From NCBI GenBank assembly GCA_037893225.1, contig JAZGUH010000936.1, forward strand, positions 62,001 through 126,000: DNA of 64,000 nucleotides, written 5' to 3'. Position 1 is the first letter of the stretch, and every line of letters starts with the position of its first letter. Made by a program: the position numbers and the translations under genes. The notes under the pieces are model-generated. The model was given only the letters and a program-made list of their open reading frames with translations. It had not been told where the DNA came from and ran no database searches. Source of the stretch: Hippasteria phrygiana. Taxonomy: Eukaryota; Echinodermata; Asteroidea; Valvatida; Goniasteridae. Shown one piece after another: positions 28,301-34,722 of the stretch.

Positions 28301-31300
28301 AATTTAACAAAGCATGGAGCGGGTACATGAAGAATTCTAGAAATATGCAGTCATGATTGCAGATCATGTTATTTCTTCCATGTTATTTCTTCCATGTTAT
28401 TTCAAATTATTACTCGATTCCAAATGTGTTGCACGATGGAAACCCGACTGACTACCTGCTCAAAATTATATATACAGCTGACAAGGAGTTCTTGACTAGA
28501 GAGTGTTGAATGCAGGTACATGTAGGAAATATGCTCCAAGGACATAATTTATTTTTAATTCAATCTGGCCAGGACTGTGAAGAGTTTGAGTACTCTGGAC
28601 ATATTCTGTGTGGTTTTCATAGATTCAAAGTCATTCTGTAATCAGCCATTCAATATTTACAAGTAGTGGATGTCAGACAAATCTGAAAAGAATTATTCGT
28701 AACCCTCAAGGCCACCTTTTCAGAGTGAGGGTTAAGATTATTGCATCAATTACTTACACAGAAAAATAACTCCAGGTGGCTGTACTTAGTAGGGCTGTTC
28801 ATTTTTTAATAATTTAGTATTCGATTATTCGAAACTGGGTTTGACCGAATATTCAAATATTCGATACCCGCAGATCAATTTTTTCAAGCGTCAGCTGCAA
28901 CTGCATGCCGCGCCGGTAAAAAGTTGCACGCAAAGCACGCCGGTGTTTTCTGTGCACAATTACTGTGTTTTTGCAGTAATTATTTTATCAGTATCAAGGG
29001 TTTTACGGAGGGGAACAATAAACCTCCATCCACAACAAGTTACCTTTAAAAAAAATGCTTGAGTTTGAAACTAATAAGCCCTGTAATTCTTTTATTAAAT
29101 TAGTATGAGAGTTAGTATCTGTACGTGCGTATCTGTACGTGCATATATTTTTTTCGAATATTCGAACCGGCAAAAAGGTATTCGAATATTTGGTTGACAA
29201 TCGAATATTCGGTATATTCGGGACAGCCCTAGTACTTAGTTAAAAACTGGCGTTATGAATTTCAACACTGAATGTGCAAAAAGGGTTGATTTACAGAGCT
29301 CCTATCCAAGGACACTGCAGAGCTTCTAGCACTATTGTGCAACAGTAGATTTACTTTTCACTTCTGCATTTGGGTTCGCTAGGCAAGATGGGCAGATAGG
29401 TGGGCTACATGTACCTTCAGTACGATTATGACCTAAGGATTGAGACATCTCGTCCAGGTTTACATGTATGTTTAGAATGATGTGACGACCTACATGTAGG
29501 TCTTTAAAGACCAACTAAAACGCCAATTTTCTTTTTGACATTTTTGACTTATCTGATAGTTTATGCCTCCCCAAAACTAATGTAACAAGTTTCATGATTC
29601 TGAAAAATCAAAAAAAAAGTTTTTGAGCCTTTTCTTTCTGAGCCACTTTGACTCTATTAAAAAAAGGCCAAGGTCAACTGCGTGCCGTATCGCGCGAGTA
29701 TTGACGTATACGTGTAGAAACATATGACGTCACTATTATACGACAATGTTTTACGTAGAGTCTGTACGTATTTTTTTGTCTAAGGCTAGTATCACTTGCT
29801 GTGCTTTTTGCTCATGATTCAGGAGTAACACTACGATAAACATATTTTAAAGTGTTGACATCTTTGTGAGACACATTTAGAATTGGGGTTGTAGGCTTGT
29901 TCTTGCTGAAAAGCTAGTTATGAGTCATACTTTCCTTTGTTTGCAGTCGGCTTTTATTGGGACCTGCGCAGTGAGTTGTGTGTGAGCTGATGCTATACTC
30001 TAGTCTGGCGACTTTGCTTATGCAGCCCTCATAAGGACCCGCACCTTCTCAGAACTATACACACAATTTCTGTTATAAGGTACCAGACTCAATCGCATGC
30101 AGCGCATGCGGTACCGTGCGTGTACAATGCATGTTGAGTCAAGCGAGCGTGGACAGGGAGACAGCCGGGGCTCTGGCTGCTCGAGACGGCAACCGCAGGG
30201 AACGTCGTCGCGGTGGTGCGCGTGAGTCCGGGACACGATTGGAATGCTCGGTGCCTTTAGAGTTGGAATGGCTCCAGCCTTCAAACAGAATTGTGCCTTC
30301 AAACCCAGCTGAGTTTTCATACTAACACTATCATCTATACAGTCTTTGGCGAAATGTTCTGCACATATTTTCGACCATTTCGACAGCCCAAAATCAGATA
30401 TTGTATTGTCTACAAAGCGGACTCACTGTCGCCTTTGAGCTCCATTCAGCACTGGGAATCGCAGTAAGGTTAGGTCATGGTTTTTGTCACTGTTCCTCGT
30501 GCAACCCCCAACTAACTACACACGATCGAGGCATAATGATTTTTTAGAACCATGCTCATACTAGATAATATCAAAATTAGACAAAATAGACGGGAAAACG
30601 GAGGAGTTAGGTGGACAAAAACTCTTCAGCAGCATCAGCATCACGTACGTACATGCATAGTGTTTGGCTGTAGCATCAACCGACTCTACACGTGTACGTC
30701 ACGGGGTCACGTACATACATTTAACATACATAATGAGCTTTCGCGAAACAGGATAAATGGTTCAGAATAACAACCCTTTTTTTTTTAATAAAAAGATCCC
30801 TCTTGTCTGCAAACTAATCTCCATCAGTTAAAAGAGTATTTAAACTGTCGGAAAAGTCCAAAAAGTCAAAAAAAATTGGCGTTTTAGTTCCTCTTTAAGT
30901 GACTTGAGCATTGCACAATGAATATACTGAATGGGCGGGCTATGAATAATAAATAGCTCCATAATCACCAGGTGCCCTTCTCAGTATTACCGGTACATGT
31001 ATTTGGTATATTGCAATGAAATTATCATGGAGGCAAACATGTACATGTATGTCATGCACACACGTATGTGTATTTCAATCATGAATGTACATGTACATTG
31101 TATTAGTGTTATAAAAGTGCACTTTACACTAATCATACGGATCCAGGAGTGTAGCCATTTTCATGTAAAACCTTAGCTTGCACTGACAAGATGCTTGTCT
31201 CTTGAAAATTACCAAAACTTTCTTCATTTTCTCAAAAGGTACACACTGGGCAAACTACATGTGTATCATCACTGTTTCTAGACTTAATAAGGATCATTAC

Positions 31301-33920
31301 ATGTATATTATTATGCAGGTTTAGGATTGGGAAATGCAAACAGAGACACTTCTACAGTTTTAAGCACTGTAAATCCTATACATGGCTTGCTACATGTTTT
31401 TGATGTGATTTCTTTTACTGCTGCGTGTAACTCTCCCACTCCCAGTCATATGGACATTGACGCACCATTCCTGGGGTTGTAGGGTACATGTATGTCATGC
31501 AACTGACTGATGCATAATAAACCTTTTTGACATTCTCAATGCATTGTGGGTATGGATGACAAATAAACCATGTATTTATACACAAAACTATGGCACTGTG
31601 AACCAGTCCAAGTCACTCCAAATATTAATTAATTATATTCTAAATATCTGTCATGAGTTGAGAGATACTCTTTTCACATACATGTATCTTTGCATGGAAC
31701 ATACATGTACATATTACCTCTTCCAGAACTGTAAAGTGTTCACAAACCTTACAGAAAGACCAATATAAACTGCTGCACTTATGGGAGATAATGCCAAGTA
31801 AAAAAAATTCAACTTCAGTTAATCATCCACGCCGGCAGCTATTTCTTTGAAGCTGCATCTTTTTCTATTTTATATTTTATTTCCCTCCGAGAAAACATTT
31901 TTCATGTATTTCGCTTTATCTTGGCACCATTCTTTCGATGATAGATTTCATTTCCCGATATGTTAGACATCTACAAAGCATTAGCAAGGGGTTAACATGG
32001 ATATTTTGACTCAACTTACTAATAGAATAGCTTTAAAAAAAAAGCTGGCGACCATTTTTAATTTAAATTCATGGCGGCCATCTTGGAAAAAATAAAAATA
32101 AAAAGGCCCTTATCCTTTTTGAAAAAACCCAGTCGATCAACTGGTGTTTTGTTTTACTTGGCTTAATTGTCAATTTTGTTATGACCCCCCAACTCTCTTG
32201 TCACAAAATTTTCTGCCCCAATATTTCATGTGCGTTATCTTGATATGGCTATGTACACTTAATGGTGAAGCCAAGACCACACGATTCACCAATCCAAAGT
32301 TTGACATCGTTTGTTGTCGACTGAGGGCGCCTTAATAATGCCACCGACAAACTACAGCATTAAGGCACCCTCAGTCGACAGGTTTGTGAAAACCTTACAG
32401 TTCTGGAAGTAGAGCATATAAGGAAAATAATAACCAGAAAAATCAATTTTTATTGGCAATAAAAGTAAGGAAATAATTGGGGAATCCCTCTCAGGGTACA
32501 AGTTACTGATGAATGAAATACCTCTGAAAATTTAATAACAGCTAATAATGTCATATTATTAGCCAATCAGAAGATTTGATTTGGGTATTAAAAGCTTTTG
32601 TATGGCACAAAAAGGTTTAACCAAATCAAATAGCACCTTCCTATTGTGTCCGCCATATCTCTAAAACTAAAAGGCTTAATTGCCAGTAATGGTGTAACGT
32701 ACTGTCACGTTACCTAAGGTTCGGATGGCCGTAGAATTAAGGATTAAGTCTCAGTCTTTGTTTGCATTATTGGGATGATTGGTTTATTTACAATTATAAG
32801 TACAACTATCTAGGTCAGTTGGCCATGATGAAGAGAGCGCACATGCTATTTACCAGCATGCATTTTGGGGAGCCCATACATTAGACTTTACACTAGTCCC
32901 TAGATAGGTATGTATACAATGTACATGTATATGACTGGATAGTCCCATTACAACGGTTGATACTGTTCCCATGATGCTTTGTCATGTGAATGTAAAAACA
33001 TGTTTATTTCTATAGAAATTTGGGGTCTATGAACACGGTCATGCTATTTAGCGTCACCAAGCGTCACCAAGCATCAACAAGCGTCAACAAACCCGATCAG
33101 CGTCAACAAAGCGCCAACAAGCTCAAAATGCACATTTAAGCTTCACAAAAGCTATACTTGTATTCAACAAACTCTCGCATCTCGTATTATGTAAGAAATT
33201 GGGCGAATTCTCGTTCACAATCCCACATAAAAACGAAATTTTATGACGACAAAATTACTATGAATGGGCGCCGCCATCTTTGTTTTCTCTTTTGCGCATG
33301 CGCGATTGCACCATGTCCCAGAAAAACAAGATGGCTGCCGGAAAAAAAGCACCGTTGATGTACTTTTTCGCTTAAAAATCACACATTTTAAGATACTTTT
33401 AAATACTAATGATACTTTTAAATAATCATAGGAGCCCACTAAATATTGTGAATAACATGTTTAAGCTTAACAGTGCTTATATAAGTTGTTGACGCTTTGT
33501 TGACGCTTGTTGACGCTAATTAGCATGACCCCTATGGCTATGAACATGATGAATACATTTTGGCTGATTGTTAAACTGATTGTTGATCATCCAAATCTAT
33601 AAGGCTCTCAAAATACATGAACGACTCATTTGTTCGCGGCTTCTATTGAGTCAACACGACCGGACCAACCACAAATACTTACGATGTTGGCTGGCAAAGT
33701 TTACTCTTCGCAAACACGCGTTGTGTTGGTACGTAGAATAAACTCCTCGCCGTTTCCCTTCCGTATCAGCTGGTGTATCAGTTGTACTATCTTTGTGGCC
33801 TTCATTGCCTTGGCCTCCCTGTGTTACTGATGTACACCTCGTTTGCTGTGTAGAGACGTCTTTTTCTGTGGCTAAACTCGGAGCTACATTGGCAGCGTGT
33901 CCACTCGTGGGAGCCGCCAT
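10114..33920 (-). CDS. ATP23: ATP23 mitochondrial metalloprotease (M76 family), six coding exons
   Basis: This gene encodes the intermembrane-space metalloprotease Atp23 (XRCC6BP1 in vertebrates). In yeast, Atp23 matures the Atp6 precursor and assists F1Fo ATP synthase assembly. Coding exons are 33920-33683, 26912-26867, 22796-22709, 15992-15858, 11727-11641 and 10302-10114. All have AG/GT borders and compatible phases, giving 260 residues against about 246 in human. Visible features are a CERC pair at residues 105-108, the zinc-binding HELVH at 144-148 followed by YDHC, a VACSE block, an AANLSGDC block, and a C-terminal region ending in a KYYD motif. Residues 1-55 are Ser/Thr/Gln-rich with no obvious homology or presequence. 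The five introns are 1.3 to 6.8 kb and repeat-rich. The gene diverges from the receptor gene on its 5' side. Identity rests on recognised family motifs in five of the six exons. Exon 1 was chosen by splice phase and a weak family match. Confidence 0.93.
11148..11330. mobile_element. hAT-type MITE with 8-base target duplication
   Basis: The ends CAGTGTTGCAGTCGAGACC and GGTCTTGACTACAACACTG are inverted. CACATTGT is duplicated at 11140-11147 and 11331-11338. The interior shares a GACAAAGGAATGCTTT block with the repeats at 21230-21430 and 50919-51170. Confidence 0.85.
11467..11615. mobile_element. 149-base TTAA-flanked MITE next to ATP23 exon 5
   Basis: TTAA-flanked element with inverted ends TTAACCC.CC and GGAGGGTTAA (piggyBac-like target). 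It is near-identical in sequence and equal in length to the copy at 20197-20345. Confidence 0.8.
11641..11727 (-). CDS. ATP23: ATP23 exon 5
   Basis: This 87-base, phase-0 exon encodes 29 residues beginning IRAANLSGDC, a family-specific block. The acceptor is TTCTTCAG and the donor is AAG|GTTTGC, which is a weak site. A 149-base TTAA-flanked MITE lies only 25 bases beyond the donor, in the intron. Confidence 0.92.
11879..12125. mobile_element. tgggtcattcc-family MITE (left end damaged)
   Basis: The interior (GCAAAGTACCTGCCAAACAAG, GATACTTGATGGGAA) is shared with 18543-18807 and 21981-22253. Confidence 0.7.
12229..12867. repeat. 639-base palindrome with an inner hairpin
   Basis: Arms at 12229-12472 and 12623-12867 are near-perfect inverted copies of about 244 bases. 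The 150-base centre holds a second hairpin (12475-12540, 31-base arms, 4-base loop, one mismatch). Part of the centre and arm resembles 62945-63075, so it is probably a palindromic MITE or a duplicated transposon end. It lies in an ATP23 intron. Confidence 0.9.
12868..14390. other. Intronic sequence without recognised gene
   Basis: Apart from the cryptic-exon candidate at 13569-13660, this AT-rich stretch shows nothing I can name. Confidence 0.4.
13569..13660 (-). other. Possible cryptic exon inside ATP23 intron 4
   Basis: A 92-base block with strong sites (TTTGTGTGTCCAG and TTT|GTAAGTAG) is open in one frame (RNDCRLDAIRPCRMLAVV...). It lies between ATP23 exons 4 and 5, which already join in phase. 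At 92 bases it would shift the frame, so it is either a poison exon, part of another gene, or chance. Confidence 0.25.
14395..14640. repeat. Two-unit repeat with TGACCTTGACCTTTGACC motif
   Basis: Two diverged units of about 125 bases each contain a CTATnnTTTTAGC block followed by GACCTTGAC.TTTGACCTTT. The motif resembles a DR1 nuclear-receptor site but is also common in invertebrate transposon tails. Confidence 0.6.
14644..14765. mobile_element. TTAACCCCTTG-family MITE, half copy
   Basis: CCCCTTGAGTACGG, then AAGCGTAACATACACAAT, match the left half of the family; the right half is missing. Confidence 0.6.
15858..15992 (-). CDS. ATP23: ATP23 exon 4 (catalytic HExxH exon)
   Basis: This 135-base, phase-0 exon of 45 codons contains MTHELVHAYDHC, the M76 zinc site with catalytic Glu145, then KVDW and AVACSE. 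The acceptor ends in TTGTACAG and the donor is GAG|GTAAGTC. All catalytic residues expected for an active enzyme are present. Confidence 0.96.
16650..16790 (-). mobile_element. tRNA-derived SINE, family 1
   Basis: On the minus strand it has box A (TAGCTCAGTTGG) and box B (GGTGCGAATCC). The acceptor stem does not pair, so it is not a working tRNA. Flanks from GTGCCCACCCGAACAAAG to TTTGTTCACTTT are shared with 22429-22579. Confidence 0.8.
16908..16966. repeat. Hairpin with about 27-base arms
   Basis: CGTCAAACAATCCACAAGG is repeated in inverted orientation with almost no spacer. A single arm occurs at 7465. Confidence 0.75.
17160..17355 (-). other. Overlapping open frames, unknown
   Basis: One frame ends in LQILKARMASLSIKM. 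Another, from an ATG about 60 codon positions downstream, reads MESIKEPFTNPESSDG and ends GKAIKP. Neither is recognised. Confidence 0.15.
17360..18540. other. ATP23 intron, nothing recognised
   Basis: AT-rich sequence without a repeat or frame I can support. Confidence 0.4.
18543..18807. mobile_element. tgggtcattcc-family MITE
   Basis: Inverted ends GGGTCATTCTATA and TATAGAATGACCC flank an interior shared with 11879-12125 and 21981-22253. Confidence 0.8.
19036..19069. repeat. (TTTG)n microsatellite
   Basis: About eight units of a tetranucleotide repeat. Confidence 0.9.
19076..19254. repeat. Dispersed repeat, also present inverted at 41596-41735
   Basis: The two copies share GGTCCACGATTG, a GTCGTGTACAAAACC-like block, and AACAAAAGAGGGACAATAGG. 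Confidence 0.75.
19300..20190. other. No gene recognised
   Basis: AT-rich intron sequence. A GGGGCCGTCCATAAAGTAC transposon-like end and a C16 run occur near 19992-20049. Confidence 0.35.
20197..20345. mobile_element. 149-base TTAA-flanked MITE, second copy
   Basis: Ends TTAACCCTCC and GGAGGGTTAA; the interior is nearly identical to 11467-11615. Confidence 0.85.
21230..21430. mobile_element. Degenerate relative of the hAT-type MITE at 11148
   Basis: Shares GACAAAGGAATGCTTTCG and TTCATTTGAATAGCTT with 11224-11270, but the termini have decayed. Confidence 0.55.
21573..21835 (+). mobile_element. SINE, family 2 (cttgagcaagacac type)
   Basis: The sequence GTCCTTGAACAAGACACTTTTC, then TTACTTCTCTTCACCCATG, is shared with the SINEs near 38733 and 59496. 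It contains a G-rich insert at 21646-21662. Confidence 0.6.
21981..22253. mobile_element. tgggtcattcc-family MITE, complete
   Basis: Inverted ends TGGGTCATTCCATA and TATGGAACGACCCA with long subterminal inverted repeats containing GGTGTCCCTGTTACA. Confidence 0.85.
22429..22579 (+). mobile_element. tRNA-derived SINE, family 1
   Basis: Second copy, with TAGCTCAGTTGGTAGAGC and GGTTCAAATCCCGCTCC. It has a deletion in the anticodon region relative to 16650-16790 and lies just 130 bases from ATP23 exon 3. Confidence 0.8.
22709..22796 (-). CDS. ATP23: ATP23 exon 3 (CxxC region)
   Basis: This 88-base exon encodes a stretch containing VSCERC and NNNVSGGFDP, the paired-cysteine and VSGGFD signature just before the catalytic region of Atp23. 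The acceptor is CTACAG and the donor is GAG|GTGAGA. Confidence 0.92.
23035..23165 (-). mobile_element. tRNA-derived SINE, family 3
   Basis: On the minus strand AGCTCAGTGGTCAAGTGG (box A) and GGTTCGAGCCCC (box B) are correctly spaced. Confidence 0.65.
23421..23578. repeat. TTTAACCCTAAC-family repeat (uninterrupted copy)
   Basis: The block CATGGAGCTATGATGCCCC, then TTTGTCTTAGTCC and TGTGCCC, is the inverted, uninterrupted counterpart of the repeat split at 25716-26313. Confidence 0.7.
24168..24575. repeat. 81-base tandem array, about five units
   Basis: Each unit contains GATAGTAAGTCAACAATG and GAATGCAGCATGTGTGTG. The 27-residue repeat seen in the minus-strand frame reflects the 81-base period. 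The final units are 78 bases long. Confidence 0.92.
24739..25172. repeat. Two head-to-head copies of the TTAACCCCTTG-family MITE
   Basis: Two copies in opposite orientation meet near 24957, so the 434 bases form an imperfect palindrome with GGCGCGACACCCCGG facing its inverse. Confidence 0.8.
25343..25512. repeat. (GGGGGA)n repeat
   Basis: About 28 units of GGGGGA with one extra G near 25392. The Gly/Arg and Pro/Leu frames across it are artefacts. Confidence 0.97.
25716..26313. repeat. TTTAACCCTAAC-family repeat, interrupted copy
   Basis: GGCACATT on the left and ACAAATTGGGGCATCATAGC on the right of the insertion are contiguous, in inverse, at 23521-23575. Confidence 0.65.
25741..26196. mobile_element. 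Non-autonomous DNA transposon, ACACTA/TAGTGT ends
   Basis: Ends CCTTTTTACACTACG and ATAGTGTGAAAACGC are inverted. The interior is built from many direct and inverted GACCCGTGT motifs. It splits a repeat whose intact copy is at 23421-23578. Confidence 0.65.
26314..27290. other. Intron around ATP23 exon 2, nothing else recognised
   Basis: Besides exon 2 (26867-26912) there is a G run at 27239-27263; no other feature is supported. Confidence 0.4.
26867..26912 (-). CDS. ATP23: ATP23 exon 2 (46-base exon)
   Basis: A very short exon reads PNVKFLLDAINTFG and leaves two bases (TG) to complete a Cys codon with exon 3. The acceptor ends in CCTTCACAG and the donor is ATG|GTAAGC. The peptide matches the conserved helix before the CxxC region of Atp23. 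It is too short to appear as an ORF by itself. Confidence 0.88.
27295..27508. mobile_element. TTAACCCTAAC-ended MITE
   Basis: Inverted ends TTTAACCCTAAC and GTTAGGGTTTAA enclose about 200 bases related to the repeats at 23421 and 25716. Confidence 0.5.
27658..27828. mobile_element. 171-base MITE, CAGGGGCCAATTTCAC ends
   Basis: Near-perfect inverted ends, with an interior of CTTAGCATGAAAAGTCTTCC. Diverged relatives lie at 39098-39322 and 58498-58665. Confidence 0.8.
28169..28192. repeat. Poly-C run
   Basis: About 22 consecutive C; one of several such runs in the window. Confidence 0.9.
28790..29231. mobile_element. hAT MITE with perfect 8-base target duplication
   Basis: Ends TAGGGCTGTTC and GGGACAGCCCTA; GTACTTAG is duplicated at 28782-28789 and 29232-29239. 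The subterminal TCGAATATTCG repeats match the fragment at 1-147. Confidence 0.92.
29504..30898. mobile_element. 1.4-kb TTAA-flanked DNA transposon, non-autonomous
   Basis: Inverted ends TTAAAGACCAACTAAAACGC and GCGTTTTAGTTCCTCTTTAA. A plus-strand frame at 30552-30770 contains CIVFGCSINR, faintly like the start of a THAP zinc finger, but no transposase core is visible. Confidence 0.7.
30900..32310. other. ATP23 intron 1, no gene recognised
   Basis: Rich in the palindromic word ACATGTACATGT and its variants; no other structure supported. Confidence 0.4.
32315..32380. repeat. Hairpin, 22-base arms
   Basis: GTCGACTGAGGGCGCCTTAA faces an inverted copy with one mismatch across a 22-base loop. Probably a mini-MITE. 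Confidence 0.75.
33037..33530. mobile_element. TIR element built on AGCGTCAACA decamers
   Basis: Ends GGTCATGCTATTTAGCGTCA and its inverse. Decamer arrays (AGCGTCAMCA) lie inside both ends. CTATGAACA occurs at 33027-33035 and 33538-33546, a possible target duplication. The interior contains GCGCATGCGC, an NRF1-like palindrome. Confidence 0.7.
33683..33920 (-). CDS. ATP23: ATP23 exon 1 (start codon, N-terminus)
   Basis: This exon encodes residues 1-79 plus one base of residue 80. The ATG at 33920-33918 sits in an AATAATGGCGGC context, and the donor is C|GTAAGT. The first 55 residues are low-complexity and polar. The segment after that (YSTYQHNACLRRV) aligns in position with the stretch before the NPYVK-type segment in vertebrate ATP23. 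The single leftover base joins the two leading bases of exon 2 to complete a His codon. Confidence 0.8.
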
Positions 33921-33925
33921 TATTT
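33903..33925 (-). promoter_or_regulatory. YY1-like motif overlapping the ATP23 start
   Basis: Read on the minus strand, the start codon sits inside AATGGCGGC, which resembles the YY1 consensus (AAnATGGCGGC). Such sites often overlap the start of transcription and translation in short-leader housekeeping genes. The motif is visible; its function here is inferred. Confidence 0.35.
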
Positions 33926-34180
33926 TCGTTTAGGAAAGCGCCACCAAGTGTCGGGCAGTCATGGTAAAGAGCGCCACCAAGTTGTGTGAGGGCAGTATAG
34001 TGCCCCACGCTTGCAGAACTAGAGTGTTGGGCTCTAACTACATACGTTACGGTATATACCCAACCAGTTCAAATTTAATAACTTGATCAGAGGAGAATGT
34101 TCCTGAATAAAACATTTAAAAAGTTACACATTTTAGTCTTTAAAAGTTTTACCAGTTGCAATTAGCCTTTTTTAGTATTG

Positions 34181-34247
34181 GCGGACACAATAGGAGGACG
34201 CTATTTGATTTACCCAAATCAAATAGCGGCCTCCTAGTGTGTCCGCC
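34181..34247. repeat. Hairpin upstream of the receptor leader
   Basis: GGCGGACACAATAGGAGG-type arms of about 31 bases invert around TTTACCC. A related half occurs at 32600-32650. Confidence 0.8.
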
Positions 34248-34380
34248 GTATCTCCAAAAAGTCAATGGCGTTCTAGATTTTGGATCCAAGGGAAGCAAAA
34301 TTGCAAATGTTCTGAAAATTGCTCCTTCCATTTTTTACCCGTACATTATTCTAAAAGGGGTGAAGTCAGAAGAGTTGAAC

Positions 34381-34403
34381 ACCCCCCCCCCCCCCCCCCC
34401 CCC
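34381..34403. repeat. Poly-C run
   Basis: About 22 C, some 190 bases upstream of the receptor leader acceptor. Confidence 0.9.
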
Positions 34404-34592
34404 ACAAACGCTGGATAAGATGTTGTTCAAAGTTTCTTGCTGTTTTGCCAAACATTTCAATTCAAACTCATTTGCAAATTAATCCATGTAAAACCTAGCA
34501 AAGGTCTACAGCACAAAATTTGTTTAGGGATCAAATCTGTTATCATTCATTTATAACAATTCTAACAAGGGTTTTATCTTACATTTTTGCAG

Positions 34593-34722
34593 ATCTGTAA
34601 GACATAACTGAAAGGGCCAAAGACGTAGCTTCCTTCAAACATGAGGAATATATCGGCTGCACAAATGGGACTTGCTCAATGAACCAACTTTATGGTGATA
34701 CGTGACTACAACTGGGCCAATC
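34593..34722 (+). promoter_or_regulatory. Receptor 5' leader with two uORFs
   Basis: A probable splice acceptor (ACATTTTTGCAG) ends at 34592, so the leader likely continues in an upstream non-coding exon. One uORF runs 34641-34682 (13 codons plus stop, with an internal in-frame ATG). A second starts at 34692 and runs to 34745, overlapping the main ATG at 34723 in a different reading frame. An in-frame TGA at 34696-34698 closes the receptor frame upstream. uORFs of this kind usually lower translation of the main frame; that effect is inferred. Confidence 0.55.

Noticed and set aside
33045..33115. CRISPR-like short repeats
   Set aside because: The decamers are contiguous or irregular, lack unique spacers, and lie in a eukaryotic TIR element.
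34702..34722. Receptor start at GTG 34702
   Set aside because: A GTG start is unlikely in a nuclear gene; the first in-frame ATG is at 34723, with an A at -3.
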